This document shows, piece after piece, positions 1 through 7,809 of a DNA stretch of 64,000 nucleotides (the first letter of the stretch is position 1; every line of letters begins with the position of its first letter). The position numbers were made by a program, and so were the translations under genes. The notes beneath the pieces were generated by a model, which saw only the letters and a program-made list of their open reading frames with translations, had not been told where the DNA came from and searched no databases. The stretch comes from Bacillus sp. RO3 (GTDB lineage Bacteria; Bacillota; Bacilli; Bacillales; Bacillaceae_B), in assembly GCF_012911895.1 (NCBI RefSeq), contig NZ_JAAXCV010000021.1, positions 1-64,000 of the forward strand. Reading direction: 5' to 3'.

Positions 1-152
1 AATTCTTTGAACTGGGAACCAGTTTAAAGAATTGGAGGTGAGCAAGCGAAAGCGCGGTAGTAAAATGAAAAACTAAGCATACTTGAGAAGTTTGAAGAAC
101 GTGTCCAAACTTATGGGGTTGGACCGAAAGCAGCAAAATCTCACCCTCGCAT
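1..152. other. Window edge, no confident gene
   Basis: I see no gene I can support. A ribosome-site-like GGAGG at 34-38 runs into a GTG at 38, but that frame gives only 12 codons (basic, rich in Lys and Arg) before TAA at 74-76. Another frame stops at 39-41 and could be the tail of a gene that starts outside the window. A third frame reads on into the region antisense to the coat gene. Confidence 0.3.
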
Positions 153-178
153 AAAAAAGGCAGACCTGAGTCTGCCTT
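153..178 (-). terminator. Terminator of the CotF-like pair
   Basis: A perfect 7-bp stem GGCAGAC/GTCTGCC (159-165, 170-176) with a CTGA loop is followed on the minus strand by six T. It lies just past the stop of the coat gene at 182. Confidence 0.8.
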
Positions 179-181
179 CCA

Positions 182-529
182 TCATTGAACCTGCCCGCCG
201 TACCCATATGGAAACTGGGAAGAATACTGTTGATGCTGCTGATAGGATTGTTGAATCTTCTGACTGTCTGCCGCCTCAAGCTTATACCAGCCTTTACGGA
301 ACATTTCATTGTACAGCTCGCGTTGAGCGTTTTGAGTTTCATTGAAAATCGTGAGCAAGTCCTGGTACAATGCCTGATGACTCGCTTCGTTAAGGGCTGT
401 GCAGTAAGAAGCGGTCATGTATTTTTCCTGGGACAGGACATCCGTGATAAAATCACGATCATTCATCTGCGGGGTTTCCGGTACTTGAGTTTGCGGATTC
501 TGGATTTTTTGCTGATTCTGTTGGTTCAT
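182..529 (-). CDS. CotF-family spore coat protein
   Basis: This 115-residue protein begins with a Gln/Pro/Asn-rich tail (about residues 1-20) followed by a helical CotF-like core (about 22-90) with the typical start NDRDFITDVLSQEKYMTASY and conserved helical repeats of Leu, Tyr and Ala. The C-terminus is again Gln/Tyr/Gly rich. CotF proteins are spore coat components made in the mother cell late in sporulation. It follows a second CotF-like gene 16 bp upstream, so the two are probably co-transcribed, ending at the hairpin at 153-178. The position next to fadM matches the B. subtilis yusN neighbourhood. Family assignment is firm; the specific coat role is inferred. Confidence 0.85.
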   Translation of the reverse strand: MNQQNQQKIQNPQTQVPETPQMNDRDFITDVLSQEKYMTASYCTALNEASHQALYQDLLTIFNETQNAQRELYNEMFRKGWYKLEAADSQKIQQSYQQHQQYSSQFPYGYGGQVQ

Positions 530-545
530 GTCAAAGTGCTCCTTT

Positions 546-803
546 CTACATCATGTTTTGGTTCGTCGTGTTCAAATGAGTCAATAGCTGTTGATAATGT
601 CGCTGATGCATTTGACCGCACTTATCCAGCTCAGCTTTAATCTCTGCATCCTGACAGTGAGCCGCTGCAAAGTGACACTTCTTCATCGCATTCAAATTCC
701 ATGCGAGCATGTCATTTAAGTAGAGTGAATCCTTTGTAGTCAGCATCTGTGGAGGCTCGGTGTAAGCTTGTTGCCCGCTACTTTGTTGGGGTTGTTGTTG
801 CAT
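546..803 (-). CDS. CotF-like small spore coat protein
   Basis: This 85-residue protein has a Gln-rich N-terminus (residues 1-17), then a two-helix CotF-like core with the motif TTKDSLYLNDMLAWNLNAMK and a His/Cys-bearing stretch (HFAAAHCQD). It is shorter than the downstream CotF protein and probably partners with it. The start is supported by an AGGAGG-type site just upstream on the minus strand (around 810). A coat role is inferred from family and tandem arrangement. No signal peptide or membrane segment is present. Confidence 0.8.
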   Translation of the reverse strand: MQQQPQQSSGQQAYTEPPQMLTTKDSLYLNDMLAWNLNAMKKCHFAAAHCQDAEIKAELDKCGQMHQRHYQQLLTHLNTTNQNMM

Positions 804-1106
804 ATTATTTCCTCCTTATCCTTCGTTTCGTTTTCATGTGATGTCAGTGGGATAGGTCCATTTACCTTGTGTAAGTGCCAAGGCAGATGGTTAACAAAGG
901 TTATTTTTCCTAATGATGATGAACCCTATTCACGAATTTACATATTTCGATAATATTCTACTAAGAAAGTATTGAAAGTATATTCAAAATGTTTAAAAGG
1001 TGATAGAATGTTGGTAGATATATTAATGGTATGGATCTTCTTTTTTTAGCAATAAAGAAAACGTTTTCATAACATGATATATATGTTTTTTCAGGGGGTA
1101 AACAAC
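804..1106. promoter_or_regulatory. Divergent intergenic region with a cre site
   Basis: This 303-bp spacer separates the coat genes from fadM. Positions 1056-1070 read, on the minus strand, ATGAAAACGTTTTCT. This fits the relaxed CcpA-binding cre consensus WTGNAANCGNWNNCW at every defined base. It sits about 40 bp upstream of the fadM start, which suggests carbon-catabolite repression of proline oxidation. I could not place a convincing -35/-10 pair; weak candidates exist around 980-1010. Confidence 0.6.
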
Positions 1107-2024
1107 ATGGAGCAAGCAATGCGTAATTTCTTTTTATTCCTTTCAAAAAATAAGCCAATGACGAAGCTCGCTAAGAAATATGGCCTGCGTTTTGGAGCGG
1201 GGCGGTTTGTAGCGGGATCTTCGATTCTTCAGGCTGTTGAGGTTATTCGTGAACTGAATAGTCAGAATCTTGTTGTAACGATCGACTATTTGGGAGAGTT
1301 TGTGGACAGTGAGCGTGAAGCAAACGAAATGGCCCTTGAATGTGTAGAGGCTGTTCGTGCGATCGGGAGAGAAAATCTGAAATCTCAATTATCCCTGAAG
1401 ATGACATCAATGGGGTTGGATATATCCGAAGAGATTGTCATGAAGAATATGAGGTTGATTCTTGATGAGGCAACGAGGCAGGATGTATTCGTGACCATCG
1501 ATATGGAAGACTACTCACGTTGTGGGAAGACCCTTGATATCTTCAAACGGTTAAAGTCTGAGTATGATAATATCGGAACGGTCATACAAGCCTATTTATA
1601 TAGAACAGAAAAGGACATGGAAGATCTGAATGCGTATTCCCCCAATCTGCGTCTAGTTAAAGGGGCCTATAAAGAGTCACCTGAAGTGGCATTTCCTGAG
1701 AAGAAGGATGTAGACGATAATTTCAAAAGAATTATTAAAACTCATCTTCTGAATGGCAATTATACGGCTATTGCCACCCACGATGATGAGATGATCGAAT
1801 ATACGAAAAAACTCGTGGAAGAGTACAACATCCCGCGAGATCAATTTGAATTTCAAATGCTTTTCGGTATCCGCGTGGAACGTCAGCATGAACTCGTCAA
1901 AGAAGGCTATAAAATGCGCGTATATGTTCCATACGGTACGGATTGGTACGGTTACTTCATGAGAAGACTGGCTGAAAGACCGGCCAATGTCGCTTTTGTT
2001 CTAAAAGGTGTCATGAAGAAATAA
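1107..2024 (+). CDS. fadM: Proline dehydrogenase
   Basis: This 305-residue flavoenzyme oxidises proline to pyrroline-5-carboxylate, passing electrons to the quinone pool. The sequence carries the expected (beta/alpha)8 PRODH signatures: VKGAYKES (substrate and FAD pocket), ATHDDEMIEY and FQMLFGIR, ending in the conserved RVYVPYGTDWYGYFMRRLAERP. The ATG at 1107 is preferred over the upstream ATG at 1074 because CAGGGGG lies directly before it and the length then matches B. subtilis YusM/FadM. No pyrroline-5-carboxylate dehydrogenase gene is adjacent. A cre-like site lies upstream and a strong hairpin follows. Confidence 0.93.
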   Translation: MEQAMRNFFLFLSKNKPMTKLAKKYGLRFGAGRFVAGSSILQAVEVIRELNSQNLVVTIDYLGEFVDSEREANEMALECVEAVRAIGRENLKSQLSLKMTSMGLDISEEIVMKNMRLILDEATRQDVFVTIDMEDYSRCGKTLDIFKRLKSEYDNIGTVIQAYLYRTEKDMEDLNAYSPNLRLVKGAYKESPEVAFPEKKDVDDNFKRIIKTHLLNGNYTAIATHDDEMIEYTKKLVEEYNIPRDQFEFQMLFGIRVERQHELVKEGYKMRVYVPYGTDWYGYFMRRLAERPANVAFVLKGVMKK

Positions 2025-2038
2025 TAGTAGATTGTATG

Positions 2039-2066
2039 AAGACTCTATGGATCCCCATAGAGTCTT
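2039..2066 (+). terminator. Hairpin after fadM
   Basis: A perfect 12-bp stem (2039-2050 with 2055-2066) with a 4-nt loop is followed only by ATTTGATTT, so the U tract is weak. It separates fadM from the next gene and supports starting that gene at 2093. Confidence 0.6.
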
Positions 2067-2092
2067 ATTTGATTTATAGGAGGGCAATTAAC

Positions 2093-2599
2093 ATGAACAT
2101 CATTCCGTTTCGAGTGGAAGGAAAGTACTTTATGAAAATGCTCAAGCTGTATTGCCACTTATTCAAAGTAGACCCCCTGGGAATGGAACAACAATTTAAA
2201 CGCCATTCCACCTATCCCCAATTTGAAGGGTATCTTGCTATTATCAATGAACAAGTGGCAGGGTACATCTATGGCTATTCTTCTAGAAAAGGTCAGTATT
2301 ACCATGAATTACTTTCCCGTCATTTACGTTCAGAGCGGGAATGGATGAAGAATTGCATGGAATTGGTGGAGCTTGGTGTACATCCAGGATACAGGGGCAG
2401 GGGAATAGCAAAGCAACTGGTCACCAGATTATTGCACAATCGACATGAAGAACGGGTCCTCCTTACTACGCGGAAAGATAATCTTGAAGCTATTGCCTTT
2501 TATCATTCTCAAAACTTTAAAACGATTAAAGAGGGGTTCTTTCCAAATGTCCCTGACGAATATATCATAATGGGCAAACCTTTAATAAATCGTCTATAG
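2093..2599 (+). CDS. GNAT-family N-acetyltransferase
   Basis: This 168-residue acetyltransferase has the acetyl-CoA-binding motif A at VHPGYRGRGIAKQL (R-G-x-G-x-A type, about residues 100-113) and the following ARLLYxxxxF-like segment ending AIAFYHSQNF. The substrate is unknown. ATG 2093 is chosen because TAGGAGGG lies 6-7 bp upstream; the longer frame from 2036 would begin inside the fadM terminator hairpin. Its stop overlaps the stop of the convergent gene by a few bases. Confidence 0.85.
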   Translation: MNIIPFRVEGKYFMKMLKLYCHLFKVDPLGMEQQFKRHSTYPQFEGYLAIINEQVAGYIYGYSSRKGQYYHELLSRHLRSEREWMKNCMELVELGVHPGYRGRGIAKQLVTRLLHNRHEERVLLTTRKDNLEAIAFYHSQNFKTIKEGFFPNVPDEYIIMGKPLINRL

Positions 2600-3166
2600 G
2601 TCGACTCCCGTTGAACTCCCCTTCTTCCTGCCCGATCTTTTTTTTCTTTTCTCATAAACCAAATAAAGCACAGAACCGAAGATGCCGATCAAGTTGACGA
2701 CCCCGAAAACATCTCCATAGTGACGAGAATCCCAGTAGGAGATGGGAGAGTGAAACACATAAGTAGACAGGGGATAGAAAATGGGGATTGCATCATCGGC
2801 ATGAGTGAGAAAATCCAGGACAATATGGCCCAACCATCCATAAAGGAAAGCGAGGGCTTTATTCAATCTGGCTCCTCCCAATAAGACAACGGTAAAAACT
2901 ATTCCCCAAACGAGGAGAGAGTGTCCAGCCTGTCTTAAGATGATGACGACAGGGTGTTCGAACAGCAGGTGAATGAGTCTGTGCATCTCTTCTCCACGAT
3001 CACCGGAAGTAAGGATGGCAATCAGGTTCTCAGTGAAGCTCAAGTAGATGAACATACCATAATAAATGAGATCCGGAGCAATACTACCCATAATGAAATA
3101 CTTTAGGAGATGTTTCTTTTTTCTTGCAAAAAAATAAGTCCAATAACCATGGTGGAGTGTATTCAT
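2594..3166 (-). CDS. Membrane protein of the zinc-dependent hydrolase type
   Basis: This 190-residue protein has four to five predicted membrane segments. It carries the pattern GSIAPDLIYY near the N-terminus and GHIVLDFLTHADD in the middle, which resembles the His/Asp arrangement of the membrane-bound metal-dependent hydrolase (YdjM-like) and zinc-dependent phospholipase C superfamily. The C-terminus is very basic. The minus-strand start at 3166 has a GAGGAG site and replaces a longer frame starting at 3199. Function is not known; enzymatic activity is inferred only from the motif. Confidence 0.65.
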   Translation of the reverse strand: MNTLHHGYWTYFFARKKKHLLKYFIMGSIAPDLIYYGMFIYLSFTENLIAILTSGDRGEEMHRLIHLLFEHPVVIILRQAGHSLLVWGIVFTVVLLGGARLNKALAFLYGWLGHIVLDFLTHADDAIPIFYPLSTYVFHSPISYWDSRHYGDVFGVVNLIGIFGSVLYLVYEKRKKRSGRKKGSSTGVDL

Positions 3167-3291
3167 ATGAAAATCTCCTCTCAGAAAGGTTGTTGACAAC
3201 GATAAAGATGGAAAGTCGTTATGATTGTTACATAATTCACAATATTATACAATAAACGAGAATAATCTTCATGAAAAATAGAGGCGATAAT

Positions 3292-4758
3292 ATGGAAATT
3301 ACCATAGACAATTTAACCCTGCTTCTCGGCCTCCTGCTCTTGATTGGTGTCATAACAGCTAAATTCTCCACACGATTGGGCGTTCCCTCACTGGTTTTAT
3401 TTATTATTGTAGGTATGGTATTGAATACATACTTTTTCTTCGATAATGCCCCGATGACACAATTTATCGGGACACTTGCCTTAATCATCATTTTATTTGA
3501 AGGCGGTCTTCAAACGAAGTGGAGCAATGTGAAGAGTGTCTATAAACCTTCATTATCATTGGCAACGATTGGAGTAGTTGTAACCACGCTTTCTATTGGG
3601 GTGGCAGCCAAGTTCATACTGGATGTGACGTGGCTGGAGGGAATGTTATTTGGGGCGATCGTCGGGTCTACGGACGCTGCAGCGGTCTTCTCGGTTTTAG
3701 GAAATAAAAACATTAAACCAAACATTTCTTCCACACTTGAAGCAGAATCGGGCAGTAACGATCCCATGGCCATCTTTTTGACGGTCGCATTTTTGCAATT
3801 GATCCAATTCCCGGGATTAAATCCTGGAACCCTGGTGTTAAGTTTTTTCTGGCAAATGGGTATGGGTTTGTTACTCGGGCTGGCATTGGGTGCTGCGTCA
3901 GTTTGGATCATTAATCGAATCAATCTTGATTCGTCAGGTTTGTATCCGGTCCTGTCCATCTCACTGGCGATCTTTACTTATGCTTTTACGAGTATTCTAG
4001 AAGCAAGCGGCTTGCTGGCCGTCTATGTCATGGCCATCGTAGTTGGCAATCAGGATTTAACCTATCGCCATTCGATTGTGCGGTTTAACGAAGGATTCGC
4101 CTGGATGATGCAAATTGTCATGTTCATCCTGCTGGGTCTCCTCGTCTTTCCGCAGCATCTGCCAGGTATCGCATGGCAGGGGATTGTCCTGTCTATTCTC
4201 TTGATTGCGGTAGCACGTCCACTTGGAGTCTATTTAAGCCTCTCCCTGTCAAAGACGTTTACTGTGAAAGAAAAATTCTTCATTTCCTGGGCAGGATTAA
4301 AAGGAGCAGTCCCCATCGTCCTGGCCACGTATCCCATGGTAGCAAATATTGAGAACAATGAAATCATCTTCAATGTCGTGTTTTTCGTTGTCCTTCTATC
4401 GGCTCTTATCCAAGGGACGACAATCTCTCCTTTGGCAAACTATCTGAAGCTTGCGGGAGAAGAAAAACGACCCATCGCTCACAGCATCGAGCTCGTGTCC
4501 ATTGGGAAGACAAACAATGAAATGCTTGAAATCCTCATCAATGAGGATGCGTATATAACCAACCAAGCGATTAAAGACATCAGTCTGCCGGAGAAAACGT
4601 TGATTTCAGCGGTCATTCGGGACAATGAATTGATCACCCCCATGGGAGATACGGTCATCAAAGCGAATGACACCCTCTATGTACTGGCTAATAAGAGCCA
4701 GAGGAAACAAGTCAATGAGCTGCTGAACTCTAAAAGGGGATTCACTTCCCATTTTTGA
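3292..4758 (+). CDS. CPA-family cation/proton antiporter with TrkA-C domain
   Basis: This 488-residue membrane protein has about 12 transmembrane segments with the antiporter core FGAIVGSTDAAAVFSVL and the EAESGSNDPMAI ion-binding helix typical of CPA1/NhaP2-type Na+ or K+/H+ antiporters. The C-terminal ~80 residues form a hydrophilic TrkA-C regulatory domain (ALPEKTLISAVIRDNELI and following), which in the family binds nucleotides or other ligands. The start at 3292 has GAGGCG seven bases upstream; an ATG at 3271 lacks one. Monocistronic, closed by a terminator. Ion selectivity cannot be read from sequence. Confidence 0.85.
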   Translation: MEITIDNLTLLLGLLLLIGVITAKFSTRLGVPSLVLFIIVGMVLNTYFFFDNAPMTQFIGTLALIIILFEGGLQTKWSNVKSVYKPSLSLATIGVVVTTLSIGVAAKFILDVTWLEGMLFGAIVGSTDAAAVFSVLGNKNIKPNISSTLEAESGSNDPMAIFLTVAFLQLIQFPGLNPGTLVLSFFWQMGMGLLLGLALGAASVWIINRINLDSSGLYPVLSISLAIFTYAFTSILEASGLLAVYVMAIVVGNQDLTYRHSIVRFNEGFAWMMQIVMFILLGLLVFPQHLPGIAWQGIVLSILLIAVARPLGVYLSLSLSKTFTVKEKFFISWAGLKGAVPIVLATYPMVANIENNEIIFNVVFFVVLLSALIQGTTISPLANYLKLAGEEKRPIAHSIELVSIGKTNNEMLEILINEDAYITNQAIKDISLPEKTLISAVIRDNELITPMGDTVIKANDTLYVLANKSQRKQVNELLNSKRGFTSHF

Positions 4759-4802
4759 GGATCAGCACGTTGTCAGGATTTTACGTTTATAAAGTATCCG
4801 TA

Positions 4803-4836
4803 AAAAAAGCAATCTCCTTCAAGGAGATTGCTTTTT
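4803..4836. terminator. Bidirectional terminator
   Basis: The stem GCAATCTCCTT/AAGGAGATTGC is flanked by seven A on the left and five T on the right. It can end both the antiporter gene and the convergent YczE-like gene. Confidence 0.85.
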
Positions 4837-4842
4837 CATCAT

Positions 4843-5469
4843 TTAATCAGCAGAAACAGCTGCCTTTCCCATGGATTTCTTCTCAAAGAGCTGTTCGAAG
4901 AACGGGAAGCTGTATTGAACGACAAAGCCCAATAGAAGCGTTACGATAATGGTCCCGATCCCAATATCCCCTTTAAACAGGAATGCAAGTGACAGGGCGA
5001 ATCCTTCACTGATGATGCGGGAATTGCGCAAGTTCAGTCCAAAACGTGTGTGGATGGCAACCATAAGAGTGTCCATCGGGCTTGCAGGGAACTTAGCCTG
5101 TAAATAAATCGCAATTCCAAGTCCCATTGTCAAGATCCCTGAAGCCAGCGCAAACACTTGATTCATCAACATTTCAGGGGCATAATTTTTGAATACGACG
5201 AGTAACCAGAAATCAATCAAAAGGCCAATCACAAGTATGGAACCGGCAGCGAGTACATCAGGCTTTTTCTTCATTATGACAGCATTCAGACCGATCAATA
5301 CGATTCCATTAATGAAAACAGCGGTCCCGACTGTAATCCCGAACATGTTGGATTCTCCAACAGCCAAGGCATCCCAGGCAGAGGCACCCAGGCCGGATTT
5401 AATGATCAGGGCAACGCCCATTGTCAAAATAAAAAGTCCAATCGTAAAAAACAAAAGTCTGCGTTTCAT
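4843..5469 (-). CDS. YczE/YitT-like integral membrane protein
   Basis: This 208-residue protein has five to six transmembrane helices and the family signatures GLGASAWDALAVG near the N-terminus and FPASPMDTLMVAI in the second repeat, as in the YczE/YyaS group. The two matching motifs suggest an internal duplication. Function in the family is unsettled. It is a single gene converging on the antiporter. Its ribosome site (AGGAGACT) is on the minus strand just above 5470. Confidence 0.75.
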   Translation of the reverse strand: MKRRLLFFTIGLFILTMGVALIIKSGLGASAWDALAVGESNMFGITVGTAVFINGIVLIGLNAVIMKKKPDVLAAGSILVIGLLIDFWLLVVFKNYAPEMLMNQVFALASGILTMGLGIAIYLQAKFPASPMDTLMVAIHTRFGLNLRNSRIISEGFALSLAFLFKGDIGIGTIIVTLLLGFVVQYSFPFFEQLFEKKSMGKAAVSAD

Positions 5470-5755
5470 CTATTTAGTCTCCTTTTCTGTAAACGTTATC
5501 ATTACTGCACGTTAAAAAACAGACGAGCTACTCTCAATCGTGAAGATAAAGTAGGAGGTCTGACAACTTAGTTTCGATATTCCTAGTTTACTGCATAATT
5601 GTGTACAAGGCAAAGTTAATTTTTGTATGGGAAGGTAAAAGATTTTGGTTGGACTGTCCAGGGCTTAAATCGAAAGGGTTTGGATAAGCGGGTTGGTCAA
5701 GGGAGAGGTGGGAATCTTACGAGGGTTCGACAATTGGTCAGCCAGCATCAAATAT
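5470..5755. other. Intergenic stretch without recognised content
   Basis: Both strands were read. A 91-codon plus-strand frame (from 5623) has no homology I recognise and runs into the antisense of yuzL. I see no RNA structure or clear promoter beyond the expected upstream signals of the YczE-like gene. Confidence 0.4.
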
Positions 5756-5777
5756 GGCACCTGATTGCTCAGGTGCC
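5756..5777 (-). terminator. Hairpin after yuzL
   Basis: The 9-bp stem GGCACCTGA/TCAGGTGCC with a TTGC loop lies 8 bp beyond the yuzL stop on the minus strand, followed by ATATTT. The U tract is weak. Confidence 0.6.
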
Positions 5778-5784
5778 ATTGATT

Positions 5785-5922
5785 CTAAGGCTGTTTCTTA
5801 TATTGATTGTTTTGACTGTTTCTTTTTCCGCCGCCGTCCATATCAACGGTAGGACCTGCGTCTCCCTTCACACTAGCCGCACTGACTCCGGCCCTTGAAG
5901 GATTTTTCTTATGCTTAGCCAT
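5785..5922 (-). CDS. yuzL: YuzL-like small spore protein
   Basis: A 45-residue, basic, Gly/Asn/Lys-rich protein. The segments GVSAASVKGDAGPTVDMDGG and QNNQYKK are characteristic of the YuzL-like family of small sporulation proteins. GGAGGTG sits seven bases before the ATG. In B. subtilis yuzL belongs to the same genomic neighbourhood. A role as a minor spore-core or small acid-soluble protein is inferred, not shown. Confidence 0.8.
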   Translation of the reverse strand: MAKHKKNPSRAGVSAASVKGDAGPTVDMDGGGKRNSQNNQYKKQP

Positions 5923-5998
5923 ATTGAACACCTCCAATCATAAGGTTCCCTGAAGTTCAATAATTTATAAAGGCAGCTTAAGAAGAGGTCCGTCCCTT

Positions 5999-7579
5999 TT
6001 AACCTTTGACCACTTTCCAATTGTGATTGCAGGAAGTGTGTACGGTCTTATATTTCAGGAAGTAATCAGCAATGAGTTCGGTCATGTCGATTTGAATTTG
6101 TTTGATTACCGGTTTGTTCTTAAACATCGTGTAGTCTCCGCCGCCGCCAGCACGATAATGATTCATGACGACGTGATAAAGTTTATCTTCTTCAACAGGG
6201 AATCCGTTATGGAGTAGAGAAGTCACCCGCTCCCCAATTGGTTGATTGATGGTCAGGACGTAGTCAATCCCTTCCCACATGTCATAGTTATAATGCTGAG
6301 GCTTAGGAATAGTGAAATCCGGATTGACACCCATTTCCCCTTCCGGATTTATGGTGAAGTAAGTTGCCGAACGCTCGAGTGCAAGGCGTATGTCTTTCCC
6401 GGATATTTCGAGTACCGTTAAGGTGTTGGGGTAGATGTAGTTGGAAACAATATCTCTCATTGTAACCTTACCAGAGAGACCTCTTTGGGACTCACTAAAA
6501 AGGGCCGTTGTTGAAATGGATGCATCTGCTGCTTCCATTTGTACCCGCTGAATGAATTCTATGAATGGGTGTTCCTTCAAGCGTGCCTGAAATGAATCTT
6601 CAATCAGCATATTCCCTTTAATGGTCCCAATGGGCTCATCAAGCCAGGATTGCGTTTCCCGTTCGATTGGGTGAGCAATGGAAAGGACGTCACGATCGGC
6701 TTCGATTCCAGTCATGGAGACCACTTGAGGTACTTTGTTCATGATCGTCCAGCCTTGATGGTTCTGTTCAAGCTCAATGGATACTTTTCCGATGCTTTCA
6801 CCATGCATTCCAGGCTGAACGATTGACACGCCGTGAATAGTGCCGGCAAGCTTTCGATGTTGATGACCTGTCAGCAACACATCGATCCCTTTAACATCCC
6901 GACAGATTTGATATCCCTGATTTTCACCGGATTGTCGTTCAGTCAGTGCCCCTGTTTGGATATCCTTCTCAAAACCACCATGATAGGAAACAATCATTAC
7001 GTCAGGTTTTTCGACTTTTCGAATGGTTGACACCCAGCGATCAGTGGAAGTAAGGGCATCTTTGAATTCCAATCCTTCTATATGTGAAGGATTTTCCCAG
7101 TTCGGAATATAGTGGGTCGTCACTCCAAGAACCGCTACTTTTACCCCGTTCGGCATGACTTTGATGATATAAGGAAGGCCCAAGAAAGGTTTTTTTGTCG
7201 TTTTATCTAGAATATTTGCGCATAAGAGCGGGAAGTGTGCTTCCTTTTGGGCGATATGTAGAGGCTCAAGTCCGTAATTGAACTCGTGGTTTCCGATAAC
7301 GGCTGCATCATACTGAATTTCATTTAAAACAGAGATAAAAGGGTTTGGCAAATGACGAGCTTGTTTCATATAGTAATAAGTAAGGGGAGTGCCTTGAAAG
7401 AGATCCCCGTTATCAATGACGAGGACATTCCCGGTTTGTTCCCGGACATTCTTTATATAGGTAGCGATGGTACCTAATCCAACGGCAGCTGTTTCTTTAC
7501 TTCCATATAAGACAGGGAAAATGTGACCATGAATATCACTGGTTTCTAATACCGTTATCGATGTTTTATGGTTTTCCAT
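5999..7579 (-). CDS. 5'-nucleotidase / 2',3'-cyclic phosphodiesterase, metallophosphoesterase
   Basis: This 526-residue protein has an N-terminal metallophosphoesterase domain (ETSDIHGH at about 10-17, NGDLFQGTP, GNHEFNYG, HGGFEKD, LTGHQHRK) and a C-terminal 5'-nucleotidase domain (TTALFSESQRG, DIVSNYIYPNTL, HYRAGGGGDY). The family hydrolyses nucleotides or cyclic nucleotides. With the start at 7579 (AAGGAGGAG upstream) there is no signal peptide, so it should be cytosolic; the longer upstream frame looks hydrophobic but lacks a ribosome site. It is a distant paralogue of yunD at 29055. Confidence 0.85.
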   Translation of the reverse strand: MENHKTSITVLETSDIHGHIFPVLYGSKETAAVGLGTIATYIKNVREQTGNVLVIDNGDLFQGTPLTYYYMKQARHLPNPFISVLNEIQYDAAVIGNHEFNYGLEPLHIAQKEAHFPLLCANILDKTTKKPFLGLPYIIKVMPNGVKVAVLGVTTHYIPNWENPSHIEGLEFKDALTSTDRWVSTIRKVEKPDVMIVSYHGGFEKDIQTGALTERQSGENQGYQICRDVKGIDVLLTGHQHRKLAGTIHGVSIVQPGMHGESIGKVSIELEQNHQGWTIMNKVPQVVSMTGIEADRDVLSIAHPIERETQSWLDEPIGTIKGNMLIEDSFQARLKEHPFIEFIQRVQMEAADASISTTALFSESQRGLSGKVTMRDIVSNYIYPNTLTVLEISGKDIRLALERSATYFTINPEGEMGVNPDFTIPKPQHYNYDMWEGIDYVLTINQPIGERVTSLLHNGFPVEEDKLYHVVMNHYRAGGGGDYTMFKNKPVIKQIQIDMTELIADYFLKYKTVHTSCNHNWKVVKG

Positions 7580-7692
7580 GTGCTCCTCCTTATCCTCATA
7601 GCGTTCTTCAAGTCTACATGATTTAAAAAGAAGATAACAGAGGGGAAGTGTCAAAGTTTTTGTAAAATTTATCATTTTTAGTCTTTTAAATA

Positions 7693-7784
7693 TTGCGATA
7701 TTTCAAGAAATCCTTTATATTAGATGTAACAGGAAACTCATTCGAGTCTTTTTTTTGAGTAAAAAATGAATGAGTATTCATTCA
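7693..7784 (+). promoter_or_regulatory. fad operon promoter and FadR operator
   Basis: A sigma-A-type promoter reads TTGCGA (7693-7698), 17-bp spacer, TATATT (7716-7721). Downstream, 7767-7784 is TGAATGAGTATTCATTCA, an almost perfect palindrome matching the B. subtilis FadR operator TGAATGAATANTCATTCA. FadR represses beta-oxidation genes and is released by long-chain acyl-CoA. The box lies about 40 bp after the expected transcription start, so it would act as a roadblock. Confidence 0.8.
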
Positions 7785-7809
7785 AAGTGTGTAAAAGGGG
7801 GAAATACCA

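Noticed and set aside
38-76. 12-codon GTG frame with a ribosome site at the window start
   Set aside because: Too short and with no recognisable product; a neighbouring frame reads on but lacks a start codon.
5623-5898. 91-codon plus-strand frame
   Set aside because: Antisense to yuzL, no ribosome site of note, composition not protein-like.
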